From positions 3,224,001-3,288,000 of the forward strand of contig NC_064673.1 in assembly GCF_023278565.1 (NCBI RefSeq): a stretch of 64,000 nucleotides of DNA, written 5' to 3'. The translations under genes were made by a program, and so were the position numbers. Each line of letters starts with the position of its first letter. Positions within the stretch are counted from its first letter, which is position 1. The notes beneath the pieces were generated by a model. It saw only the letters and a list, made by a program, of their open reading frames with translations. It did not search any database and had not been told where the DNA came from. Source of the DNA: Colletotrichum lupini (Eukaryota; Ascomycota; Sordariomycetes; Glomerellales; Glomerellaceae). This document shows positions 1 to 11,646 of this stretch, in pieces.

Positions 1-1325
1 TTGTTCAACCCGATGGCTCAAGCGGCGAGCAACGGCCATACGCATATCGTCAAGATATTGCTTTCTCACGAAAAACGACGTTCAAAGTCACGTTCTGTGG
101 CAGAGTTCGCCAAGAATGCACTCCATGATGCGTGTTTTTACGGCGAAAGTGGCATTGTCAAGCTGCTTCTTCAAGAAGGTGCAGACATCAACCTCCAAGG
201 TGGTCACGAGGGTAGCCCCCTCCATGCGGCATGTTCCCAGGGTCACATGAAAACCGTCTGCGTTTTACTCGAGAATAAGGCCAATATTGATCTGGAGAGA
301 AACGGTGAGACTGCATTAGGGGTAGCATGTGCTCGGGGTCATTACGCAGTTGCAGAGCTGTTGCTGGCGAGGGGTGCAAGCATTAAAGCCCCAATCAGAA
401 GGTCAGGCATGGTTTACGAACGTCCACTGGAACGAGCATACAAAGCTGGTAACACAAGCATTGTGAAGCTACTGCTAGCGAGAGGGGCCCTGATAGATTT
501 CACCGTGGACACAGAGACAAGGAATACGGAAGTGGCCTTGCTACTGTTACCGACGTGGCGTCCGGCTCAGCCCAGACTTGTTGATTCAAGCCTCTTCGCG
601 TTTCGTCGAAAGCCATTCGAGGTCGGAGTTCCTAAGAAGAAGCCCGTGGCACCGCACCGCGCAGTCAAAAAGCTGCCCGACTGTGGCTGTCTGATATGCT
701 GGATGGATGCTTATGTTGATCCAAGGCAATTTCCTAGGACCCGCCCGATCGATGCAGTTTCTAGACGTGTATTACCGCATCCAACTTTTGACAGAGGAGT
801 AACTCGGACTACTCCTATGACGAGGATAATACCAACTGGTAAGTGTGATATCCCCATATCGGGCCTGCGAACACTTCAAAAGCCATGCACCAAGAAGCTG
901 GCCTTAGAAGTCATCTTATTGCAACAGGCAAGCTATCAGCTATAAGCTGATGCATAATGGCAGGCCAGGAAGTGAGAGGTACCCCGCGCTTGGCATATCG
1001 AAAAGTAGCTGCGGATCCAGCGTCAGAACAAAGACTATCAGAAATGCTATCGGCATCAGGGCCCAGAATTGGGGCACATGAAATTCCCGGACCAAGCCAG
1101 GCAAGAACCACGATTCAACAAGGAACGTCAAATGACGTCGTGAGTACTATAAACGAACGAACAACTGCAGAGCACTATTCGACTCATGATCAGAGGCTGC
1201 CATTCTATCAAAGTTCAGATAGGAAAACTTTGTCAGGTCCCAACACTATCCAGGTTCCAAATCGGCCTTTGCATTCGACCCATTCCTCCAACGCAAACAA
1301 ACCGCTGACTATGAGCGAACAATAA
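1..1325 (+). CDS. Ankyrin-repeat protein, 3' part (start outside window)
   Basis: The reading frame is open from the first base, so the 5' end lies upstream of the window. Residues 35-180 hold at least four ankyrin repeats, recognisable by the LHAAC, GHMKTVCVLLE and IVKLLLARGA patterns. The rest is basic and low in complexity. The frame hits a stop at 943-945, but a strong donor (GTAAGTG) at 839 and an acceptor ending at 963, with CTGAT as a likely branch site at 947, define a 125 bp intron. Exon 1 (to 838) and exon 2 (964-1325) join in frame, giving about 400 visible residues and a stop at 1323-1325. Ankyrin repeats bind proteins; the partner cannot be inferred. Fungal ankyrin genes often carry N-terminal NACHT or HET-type domains, which would lie outside this window. 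Confidence 0.75.
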
Positions 1326-2031
1326 TCATCCACAAGCCAACGACATAGAGGGCTAGAGCAGGAATCAGTCAAACAACAGCCATCAAAGCGGATAGGGGGT
1401 TTACAAAAGCTATTTGGAAAGAAGGATAAAGACAGATAAGCTCTGGGAATGGTTGAGAAGTCGTTATTCCAATAACATAGCCTCATGTTGAAGTGTTGCC
1501 CTCCAAATCCATTTTCCAGTGATTAGTCCTCTATAGATTATTGATAGTACCTCCAAAATGCAATAGAACCTGGCCGCGCAAATACCTAGCAAATACGGCT
1601 TACCTAAAGAATAGCTGCGACGAGACTACGCGCTTCAAGGATGGGTTGATTGGGCACACTCGACATTCTTTAGCGTCGGATCTTCTGAATCATCACACTC
1701 TACATGTAACGGCCCAAAAATTAGAGACACAAAGGCTTCATCGGCCACGTTCTCGACAGCGAGGTTCAAAGCCGCGGTCGGCACGGCCGTGGATCTATGT
1801 TGATCGCCTTCCTCAGCTGAGCATTAGGTTTACTTGAAATGATCTGGTATCTTGACGAGACTTTTCGTAATTTTGACAGAAGTCTGGAAGGCGGCGTGAC
1901 TCCCCAACGAGCCAAACAAGGGCCGTAGAGATGGCTGATGAAGATGAAGGAGTCTGCCCACGGCTCGACCTTGGGAGATAGTTAGATCTATCGGCATGTA
2001 AGCCTTTTCCGCTCTCTACTAGCTCTTTTTC
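1326..2031. other. Intergenic, no supported gene
   Basis: Short frames such as 1541-1837 have no recognisable domain, no clear splice signals and no coding-like composition. I see nothing functional here. Confidence 0.5.
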
Positions 2032-2139
2032 ATTATTCTTATTATTCTTATTATTCTTATTATTCTTATTATTCTTATTATTCTTATTATTCTTATTATT
2101 CTTATTATTCTTATTATTCTTATTATTCTTATTATTCTT
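2032..2139 (+). repeat. Perfect 9-bp tandem array, 12 copies
   Basis: The unit ATTATTCTT repeats without interruption for 108 bp, which is exactly 12 copies. It lies in intergenic DNA at the edge of the transposon-rich island. A perfect array of this kind should change length between strains. Confidence 0.95.
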
Positions 2140-2219
2140 GAATTATATTCTGTGTGGAATTCCTTAGAGCAAAGCAATGGTAAGGCAGGTAGATTGAATA
2201 TTAGTTGTTAGCCAGTATC

Positions 2220-2710
2220 CTATTCTATTAACCACCCGGGAAGTTTGCTAGAGAAGTGGTATGCGGCAGCCGTCTCCGGCTTCGCTACCCTTTTGGCCTC
2301 TTCGATGACCGTGATAGTCGACACGCAGCCGCTATCCCGAAAGGTCTTATGGATTGTATATGTATCGACGGCCCTCTCGATGCGACGATTCCCTCCCGAG
2401 ATGGTCACAACATGCTCTCAAGGCTTAAACTGTTTACCCTTCCCCTTCTTCTGCATCGGTACATCGATAACAATGTCGCCCGCAATCATAACACCAAACA
2501 TCATTATCCTCGCTATACGTTCAATCAATAGGTGCGATGTAGCGAAAACCTGCGATAGATGGCTGTTGTCAGACTTCTATGCTTTAATTACCTCTTCAAG
2601 GGACTCGGCCAGTCTCAAACTTGGATCAACCAAACTGTAGGTCGATACTACTCATGAAGACCCCATTCCCATACCTCTAAAATCTTCTTTTAGCACCTTT
2701 GCTGACTAGA
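2220..2710 (-). pseudogene. Decayed coding fragment, minus strand, unrecognised
   Basis: Read on the minus strand, the stretch has coding-like composition over about 130 codons (for example LRLAESLEEVIKA, then LLIERIARIMMFG, then VDTYTIHKTF). It is broken by in-frame stops near 2580 and 2410. I find no intron that removes them. I cannot assign a family. It could be the remnant of a host gene or of an old mobile element. The plus-strand frames over the same bases look like shadows. Confidence 0.3.
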
Positions 2711-3493
2711 TGGATCCAGGATCTCAAACATCTGCTACAACAAGGCGAGCAATTACTCAGGGACGCAATTGCGACGCGGAAAGAGCCCCGGTCTTCTCAC
2801 CATGCTCAAGCAAGAAATGCACGGCCATGATCCCAGCGACCGCTGTTACGGGCATAGCGACGTTATTGATTTCATTGACTATCGATGGGAGCTAGCACAG
2901 TTGACCGATTTGATCCTGGCCAGGTTCAGGCTAGCCTTGGGGTCAGCCTTGTCTTTTATGGACGCGTGACAGCTGGCAAACATTTGCAAATAAGAGAGAC
3001 AAGGGGTATTACGAGCGGTACTTCAACGCGTTCCGACTTCTTGTGGACATGAAGTTCCTACCCGAGCCCACCGAAAGCCAGGGACCCTCTGTTGCCCGTT
3101 TCATTCACTACTTGGCCGCAGCCATTGCATGGACACCGAATCTCTCTAACTGTTGGTATCCCTATTACAGGGTAATTAGTTCGAACCGTGGGTTGACGAA
3201 GAGATCAATTGAACTATATGAATTTCTGCGTAGGTGTAAAACGGAGGTTCCAACCGTAGGTTGGGCAGGCCGCGATAATCGGAAGTAGGGGCCGTAATTG
3301 GCCCCTGCGCGGTCGGCCGTACGCCGAGGTCGAATTGGACTTCCAATCCGACACTAACGCACAAAGAGACGAAGTTGTTAAACGTTTGGTAGACGAGATG
3401 CAGAGGTACAAGGGTTTCTACCGGAATGTATGCCTCAATGACAAGGGGATCATCAGCAGGAGAAAAGAGTGGCTGGACAAGATTGGCCGATAG
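2711..3493 (+). pseudogene. Decayed gene A, interrupted by a solo LTR
   Basis: Coding-like sequence runs through three frames. It begins near 2711 (WIQDLKHLLQQGEQLL), shifts near 2810 to a frame with SDVIDFIDYRWELAQLTDLI, and shifts again at the TGA at 2967-2969 to a frame reading SWQTFANKRDKGYYERYFNA. A single extra base near 2967 would explain the second shift. The last frame runs to 3150, where a 203 bp solo LTR begins. After the LTR and one copy of its 5-bp target duplication are removed, the frame continues exactly (AQRDEVVKRLVDEMQRYKGF) to a stop at 3491-3493. I do not recognise the family; the product would be helical and soluble. The several frameshifts plus the insertion make it a pseudogene. 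Confidence 0.6.
3151..3353 (-). mobile_element. Solo LTR of the Copia-type family, reverse orientation
   Basis: On the minus strand this 203 bp segment begins TGTCGG and ends ACCAACA. It matches the LTRs at 4015-4216, 10824-11025, 14282-14486 and 21501-21705 along its full length. The four other LTRs are heavily RIP-mutated, whereas this one keeps its CpA/TpG sites. It is flanked by the direct repeat CTAAC at 3146-3150 and 3354-3358, the 5-bp duplication expected of LTR integration. A lone LTR normally arises when the two LTRs of a full element recombine. It may have escaped RIP because it is short. Confidence 0.93.
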
Positions 3494-4014
3494 GTTCGTC
3501 GGTATATAGCCATATCCAGGGGGATAACCCCTTCATTGGGGCCGTTTTAATCTTAGTTCAGAAATATTCAAACGAGTTGTAACTAACAAAAGAGTGCCTT
3601 TGAGACGTTTAACATAGCTTGATTTCTGCAAAGCAAGTTTAGTCGGGCTCGTTCAAATAATTCCCGAGGTCAGGCAAGCGAGCCACCAACAGGTTTCCAT
3701 GAAAGCTTGATTTTATGGTTCGAAACTTGGGATGTAGATTCAACCAACAAAAGAATTATTTGCAGAGAAGAGACAGAAGGAAGACAGCTGTTAATTGCCT
3801 CGGGATGTCTTGCATTTGCGTTGAAATGCGCCCGCAGAATAGCGTTTTCAGGTGAATCAGATACCGAGATACCGCAAACACAAGAGGAGGACGCTGTATT
3901 GGCTCGCCAACTTGACAGTCTAATGGATAGATACGATATTGCCAGGTAAGCCGTCGTAGGGCCCTCTTCATGATTTTTAAAAGAATTAGTATAGGGCCGT
4001 GGACTAATTACTAC

Positions 4015-4216
4015 TATCGGATTAGAAGTCTAATTCGACCGCGGCATATAGCCGACTGCGCAGGGGCTAATTAGGGGCCCTATTTATAATTATCATAGCT
4101 AGCCTAACTTATAATTAGAACCTCTTTTTTATACTTACGTAAATATCTAGATAGTTTAATTAATCTCTTCGTTAACTACGGTTTAAACTAACTACTTTAT
4201 AATAGGGATATTAATA
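4015..4216 (+). repeat. Left LTR of Copia copy 1
   Basis: 202 bp, matching 10824-11025 with scattered C/T and G/A transitions. The terminal TG has become TA. Confidence 0.9.
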
Positions 4217-7200
4217 CTAATTAATAATTAAATTTTATTATTATAAATTAATAAGGTATCTCGCTACGTAAAAAAGACGACCTCTTAATATTATACGGGA
4301 TAGGAGACTCGTATTAATTAACTTTATAAAAGTAAATAAAAAAAGAGGTAATTTTTAAATACTATACGGAATTAAGTAATCGTAACCTTTTATTATTTAT
4401 AAGAGGTCGACGTTTATTATATTAAACTACGTTAATTAATAAAACCGCTTAAATAACTAGTTTTTTACTATTACCCCGAGTAGTTTTTTTACTAAACGAC
4501 TTTTTTTATAGCCGGCTTACGATTAGAAATTAATTAGTTAAATTAGTAAAAGGAAATACTTATATAATAACTACCCGCTTAATTAATTAGCGTAACGAAC
4601 GAGCTTAATAATATAATATAAAAAAGTATTATATAATTAAAAAAGGGGATCTCTAAACGTAAATATTCTTACTTAGTAATAAAAATGACCTTATAGGAGT
4701 TATTAAGTTAAGAGATTTATAATATATAGAAAAGTTTATTATTATAAAGATTTTATAAATACGCCCTTAAGCCCGCGATTTAAATAACCTCTTTATAGCT
4801 TTTTTAACTACCCCCCGGGTATTACTTAGGAATATAATATAAGGGACGGTTTAATAAAAAAGGAGGGGATTTAGAAGTCCTAATAATATCGAGTTAAGAG
4901 TATTACGGATCTTAAAAATTAACTTAAGAAGAAAGCGGCTACCCTAAAGTAGTCCTATAACCTCTTATTAAAGTTATTATTAGCCTAAGAAAAGGCTAAA
5001 AAAACGAGGATCTAAAGGAAAAGAAAAGAATTTTTTAAAAGGCTACTAAAAGGCTTTTTTTTGTACTAGCTCCCGGCGCGAGATTATTAATTTTAAAAAA
5101 TCGGTAATTAATAAAGATCTTAAAACTAATTACTATATTTTATTATAATAATATAAACGTCTACCGCTATTATTATTAAAAAGAATTACTAAAACCTACT
5201 CTTTTATATTAAATAAAAAGGAGGATCTTAATAAGTATAATAACTAGCGATTTAAAAAGGTAGTAATAATTACTAAAAATAGTAAAAACGAGAGTAATAG
5301 TAAAATAGCGAAAAGAAATAAGAATCTCTTAGACCTTAATAAATTCGTTAAGTAGTAAAAATACGGATTTATTATAATTAGTGCGCAGATTAGATATATT
5401 TTTATTAAAATTAAATATATTAGTAATTACTAATATAAGTATAAGCTAGAGTACGACCCTTAGCGAGTTAGGGTAAAAAAGAAGAGGACGAAACCCGATC
5501 CTAAATAAAATCTTAATCCCTTATAAGTAAGTAAATATTAACCCGGATTATTAAGGGACGTAAATATATAGAATTACGAATTAGCTTAACGGTAAGTAAA
5601 TTAACGCGGTATTAATTTATTTAACTAAGGTTTATAAAAAAAAGGGGCTATAGGGGTAACCTCTATTTTATAAAATTATAAACGACTTTAGTTACTAGCT
5701 AGACGAATAGTTTACGAGCGTAAGCCTAAGAATTATAAAAGTAGTTAATAAATTCCTTTATAAACGAGGGGTATTACTAGCGTAATTATAATTATAAGAA
5801 CTATACGAAATATTAATAATAATAATTATAAAAGAGGAATTCGTATTATAAAACTAAATATAAATCGATAGAGCGTATAATCGCTTTTACGAATTTAAAA
5901 AAAGGGTAAACGACTTAGATTTCTTCTTTATAATTACTAACGGAAATCTATTATTATAAAAGGATATACCGAGGTAAAATATAGTACTAAAAATATAATA
6001 ATTAATAATTTTACTTATTTCGATTTATAACTTATTATTACTACTAATATAAAATTCGGCGCCGATTAGTTAATAAGAAAAAAAATAAATAACTTAAAGT
6101 TATTAATAATACGTAGCGACGTAGGGATCGTATATAAATACCGAAAATCTAGTAGCGAATACGAAATAATTTATAAACCTTAAAAAGATCTTCTTAAAAA
6201 AGAAATTATATTCTAGGGGGAAGTATGAGGTTTTATAAAAAACCCTAACGATGTTTTATAATTATTATAAAAAAGTCGGAATTAGGGAATATTAATATTA
6301 TTTAGTAATTAATGTCGTACTCATAAGCAAAGCCTTTAATTATTATTACGAAGCGGTACGTAATTTTAATTAAAACGACTTTTTTAATATAATTAACGTA
6401 ATCCGAAGCCGCTTCGAGACTTATAATAAGAACTTAGAGCTCTTATTTAAGCTATAAGCGATTTTTTTTATATTTATAGCTAGGATAATAGAGGGTAAAT
6501 TGCGAGTAGAAATTTTTAAAGGGCTTATTAATTAAATCGATAAGCTAGCAAAAACTTAGCTAAATAAGGGGATAAATAAGTAAAAAGTTAGATATTTTTA
6601 TATTATAGTTTAGTATATATTAAAAATAAAAATAACCTTATATTAAGTACCTAAAAACTACGAGACGCTCTACTCGAGGCTAAGATCTAGCTTTAATATT
6701 AAAATAAAAATACTACGCTAAACTTATTTCTAAGTATATAACGGCCCTTATTAATAATATTAAATTAATCGAACGTATAATAGGAAAGGAAAAGAGGCTA
6801 GATACGGTAATTATTAATAAGGAGGCTAAGATTTATTAAATAGGTAGAGGTTTAACTTATAGGTAGGGTAATAGAAGAGGTAATATTATATTTATAAAAA
6901 GGATAGATATTAGTTAAATAATTACTCCGAGGAAGAGCGTACTAAATTATACGAATAATATAAAAAGTTAAAGGTAATAAATAGTAAAACTAGCCCTCGT
7001 CGGTTTAACTAATTTTTTATTATATATAAGGGTAGATCTAGGGGTATAGAACTTAGTAACGGTAGCTAAAATAGCGGCCTAAAGTATATACCCCCTATAG
7101 GAGATTTAGAAAATAAGGAAGATCTTACCCCCTATATTAACGAATTAGATTATAATAAAATCGACGATATTAACTACTCTTTTTTTACCCCGTTAGCCTC

Positions 7201-10200
7201 TAGAGGATATACGAGGCTAAACGAATAGAGGGTAATAAAAGCTCTTAATAAATAGGCTTTTATTTATAAATAATAAGAGAAGGTCCCTTAAATAATAAAT
7301 ATAGAGGTAGCTAAAAGGGTAAATTTAATAATACTGAAGCCCATTTTCTTAATAAGTAAGGAGAAGACGCTATTTTTCTTAATATCTAAAGAAAAGGAAT
7401 ATAGTACTAAGCAAATCTAGGGGTAGCTAGAGGGGTCCTTTTTATATTACTTAGATTACTTAAATACTAAGCTCGTATAGGTATTTTATATAAGTAAAAA
7501 GTACGGCCTAGATAATTTCTATAGGATTATCCTAAATACTAAAGTATTATAATAGTTAATAAGAGGAAAAGGGTAATTCTAAGCGCTATAAAAAATCGTA
7601 TTAATAATGCTTAATATATTAATAGCGAGTATTACGAGGATCAGCTTTAGCCTAAATAAAGAAATCGTTGCCCTAAGTATAATAAAAGTAGAGACGTACT
7701 TTAGAACGATAACCTTTTATATCCTACCTATTAATACCCTATTTCTCTTATATCTAAAAAATATAGATTAACTAAGTATTATATTTAATAATACGAAGAA
7801 TAAAATCTCTAGCTATAAGTATTTCGAAATAGTCGAACGACAATAAGGGTACGCGTTTATAAAGCTTATTAATAATACGAAATTAATTAATTACCTAACG
7901 GAAAGTAAGCTTAGATAACTATACTAAAAATTTAACTACCCGTTAGTTACGAGGTTATATAACTTCTTAAAGTATTTAGGTAATAATAATATTAAAATAG
8001 GGGCGCTAGAGTAATTAATAAAAGTATATTACTAATACTAAATAAATACATAGAGCCTACGTAAATTTAAATTTAAATTACGTAATAAGCTTAACTTTAA
8101 TTAGGAGATCGTTATTAATATCTTCTACTTAAATAGTTAACTAGTTTTATATATAATTAACGAGGCTATATTATTCTAAATAAGGTAATTCTTATAGGAT
8201 TTATAAATAAAAATAGTATAAGTAGCTTTATAAAAAAGCTAGATCGATATATACTAAGGACCGCTAAATAGTATTAAAACCGACGCTAATATTAATTTTA
8301 AATTAATAAAATTTAAAAAAAATACGACGGCCTACGGTATATAATTAAAAGTCGTACCTGTTAAAGCGCACTATAGTATTAAAAAAATAAAAAGGGCGCA
8401 CTAGTAGTTAAAAAGAGCGTTTAAAATTATTAAAAAAAAAATCCTAATTTTAATAACGACGAATGCTTTTAGATAGTACTTAAATATTATAATAATATTA
8501 TAGGGCCTAACGGGCTTATACCGACGCTTTTAATATTTAGAGTATATTTAAAAACGACCTTAGCCTTACTACTGTTACTAAACGTAAGCTAGCGAGCTTA
8601 AGTAATTAAAAAAGTAATATAAATATTACGCGAGGTAAGTATAAAAAGGTAAGTTAATAAAGTAATTACTACGCGTAATAGGCCCGATATAAGGGTTAAT
8701 TTAAATATACTTTTAAATTTAGATATACGAATATAGCGCGAAATTACTTAATAATAGGCTAGGTTATATAAATTAATTTCCGTTAACGAGCGTTTTTGCG
8801 TAGTTATAAAAGATCGTAACTAGTTACTTAAAGTATTAATTACGGTAGTTAAATTATATTATATAGATCCTATCGAAGTAATTTTTAGCCTATAAGAAGA
8901 AGAAGAGCTAAGGGAAGCTATATAACCCGTAATAAAAATATAAAAAATTATCCTTAATAAAATCGTTATAATAGTACTAATAGACGACGAGGAAGAGGAA
9001 ATTGCTAAAAGGGTACTAATATTACTAGCGAGACGTTATAAGAAATTATAACGGTAAGTACTAACGCGGTAATTTATTATTAATAACGAGGTAATTAATA
9101 CTTTTTATATAATAAAAGAAAAAGCCGATTTTGAGCTAGTAATTAAACTACGTAAAGAAGGCGTAATTATAACTATTAAAAAGCCGTATAAGGGATTAGA
9201 TCTTATTAAAATAGATATTTTATATAATCGAGAGGTCTATTGATTTATCTTCTACGATCTAAAAAAGTATATAAACCTCTATATATTTAAATTACGAATA
9301 GTTCGTAAAATTAAAAAAAAAAGAATACCTTAACTATACGAAAAGTCTAAATACGTAATTTAGGGGTACGGTAACGTTAAAAAGGTAACGCTACTTATAT
9401 AATTACTTGTTATATAGCGCTATAGCTAACGATTAATAATAATATTAATAGTATTATTATAGAAGAAGGGATACGAGATTTAGAGCTATAATATTACCTA
9501 GGCATATACCTAATCGGCTATAGGGCTTATAAGGAAAATCCTAGCCTATTTACTAAAAGAAATAGCTAGTAAGTACTTAAAAAGTACGATTATTAAAGTA
9601 CTTAAGTTACTATATAGGCTTATAAAATCGGGTACTTATTAGTAAGCTACTTATTACGATTTTTATATTAATTAATTATTAATAATTACTTTTACGTATA
9701 ACTCGTACTTATTAATTATAGAGTACGAAAATAACTAATTTAGGATTATTAAAATATAGACTAATAATATATTAAGCTTATTCGATATTAACTTTATAAA
9801 AAAGGAGGATAAGGAGCTTTAAAAAGCGGGCTTCGTAGCGAAGCTAAAAAAGGTCCTTATAATAAATACCCCCCTAGTATTTAATAGCGGGATTTTTATA
9901 ATTAAAGGGGAAACTATTATTTTTTAATAAAAGGGGTAGGGTAAGAAGATTAACCTCGTTAACCCGAACGTAATTAATATTAAGAAGTAGTATAAGGCTA
10001 AGCTTATATAAGGGGTATATATTATAAGTATTTATTAACTTAAAATAACTTTTAACTACGTTAAAGTAGTATAAGCTATAGATCTAACTAAATAAAATAT
10101 CGAGGTACTTAATAAACGGCTTAAGTAGTAATAAACGAATCTTAATCGAGGTCTCGTTTATTACTTAATCGACCTTGCGATTAATAAGCTCTATATCTTT

Positions 10201-10823
10201 ATTAATAAGTTATTTACGAATAATAACGACTTTATTTCGTAATTAGGGTATATTATTATCCTAGTTAACGAGAGTATAAGTAAGAGCGAATTTATTATAT
10301 ATAATAATATAATTTATTATTTATTAATTAAAAATAAGTAGGTAACGAGAAGTATACTAGCGTTAGAGGTTTATAGTATAATTAACGGCGTTAACCTCTT
10401 TTATATAATTTTAATAACGCTAAAGAAAATTACTAATTAAATTAGCTTTTTATTTATTTTAATAGTTATTTATACTAATTCTTATTCGCTATATAAATAC
10501 CTCGTTAAATTAGGAACGATAAAAGAAAAGAGGTTTATAATTAATATTATAGCCCTTAAGTAATCGTACGAAAGGCGCGAGATACTCGAGATCTATTAGA
10601 TTAATAATAAAAATAACTTCGTAAACGCTTTTATAAAAGTAGTACTAAATAAGGGATTAGAGTAATTTATAAGTAGTAGAAAAGTTATTATATAAATAGA
10701 GGAATAGGTTATATAAAAAGAATAAAAAAAAGGGGAAAAAGGAGATAACTTAGTAAACGGGCCCGAGGTTAAATTATACTTTTAATTATAGCGGTTAAAT
10801 TAATAAAAAAAAGAAAAAGTTAG

Positions 10824-11025
10824 TATTAGATTAGAAGTCTAATTTAACTACGGTATATAGCCGACTGCGCAGGGGCTAATTAGGGGCCCTATTTACGATT
10901 ATTATAACTAGCCTAACTTATAATTAAAACCTCTTTTTTATACTTACGTAGATATTTAAATAGTTTAATTAATCTCTTCGTTAACTACGGTTCGAACTAA
11001 CTACCCTATAATAGGGATACTAATA
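10824..11025 (+). repeat. Right LTR of Copia copy 1
   Basis: 202 bp, the same length as the left LTR. It is followed directly by the target duplication ACTAC. Confidence 0.9.
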
Positions 11026-11227
11026 ACTACCTTCTGTTCGGTATAAAAATTAGGACGACTTTTCGTATAAGTACGCCTACGACTAGGACCTTAAAGAGTT
11101 GGAGGGACTTGAGAGAGAGAACTAAGAGGCACAAATTCTGCGTACTCTTAAATATCGGGATTTCGAAGACTCCTAGGATGTCATTAATGACTTTTTTGCG
11201 AAGCAGATTTGGAGCCAGGACTCGTGA

Positions 11228-11646
11228 GCGCTGCAGAGTCTGAAATTTGATTTCGTCTCGTTAATTATAGGAGCTAGTTCCTATAACAAACCGTATACAT
11301 ACACGAAGTTACAGTGCATTGACAAGGAACACGGAACAGACCCAACATTGGCTGTTTGCAGAGCTCGTCAGCAATCTGGCCCCCATTAGGAATACGTTCC
11401 ATGTCTTGATGTTTCTCTGATGGTCGGCTTACTGCATCGCTTTGCGGCGTAGGAATACAAGGCAGCAACCTGCTGCCAACGCCGGTGGAAACATATGTAT
11501 CACAGTCTATTCTCCTCAATTTCGATGTCTCCTTCGATTCGTTCGCACATCTTATTACTCAAGCTCGAACAAAACTACGCAGAAGACGGAGGTAGCAGCT
11601 TATCGATGATAGGTTCGTCGGTAAACAGTTCTAGAAATTGAGAAGC
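11228..11646. other. Intergenic, no supported gene
   Basis: A minus-strand frame at 11274-11519 has no recognisable content. This DNA probably holds the promoter of the lectin-like gene. An upstream exon carrying a signal peptide could hide here, but I could not join one convincingly. Confidence 0.4.

Larger units (their letters stand above)
4015..11025 (+). mobile_element. Ty1/Copia-type LTR retrotransposon, copy 1, RIP-destroyed
   Basis: This 7,011 bp element has two 202 bp LTRs (4015-4216 and 10824-11025) beginning T(G/A)T and ending TAA(C/T)A. The 5-bp target duplication ACTAC lies at 4010-4014 and 11026-11030. The interior is AT-rich, nearly lacks CpA and TpG, and has stops in every frame, as expected after RIP. 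Faint coding traces on the plus strand suggest Copia order: a protease-like tract near 7650-7800 followed by a pre-integrase-like tract near 7890-7990. Reverse transcriptase would follow but is not readable. Copy 2 has the same layout and is about 413 bp longer. The superfamily call is inferred from these traces; the LTR and target duplication are read directly. Confidence 0.88.
3623..11227 (+). pseudogene. Gene B, unrecognised, split by Copia element 1 and hit by RIP
   Basis: An open stretch from 3623 (upstream exons not resolved) encodes LILWFETWDVDSTN through RYDIA and ends at a GTAAGC donor at 3946. A 49 bp intron (3946-3994) leads to an exon at 3995-4014, where the 7 kb element begins. 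After the element and one ACTAC copy are removed, the same frame continues at 11031 and ends at TGA 11225-11227. Five nonsense codons interrupt this frame: TAA 4005, TAG 11051, TAG 11084, TAA 11123 and TAG 11174. Each is what a C-to-T change makes of CAA or CAG, as RIP would produce. The C-terminal part is acidic and helical (LKELEGLEREN). I do not recognise the family. Confidence 0.7.

Noticed and set aside
1541..1837. 98-codon frame
   Set aside because: No recognisable content, no neighbouring exon that joins it, ordinary chance length.
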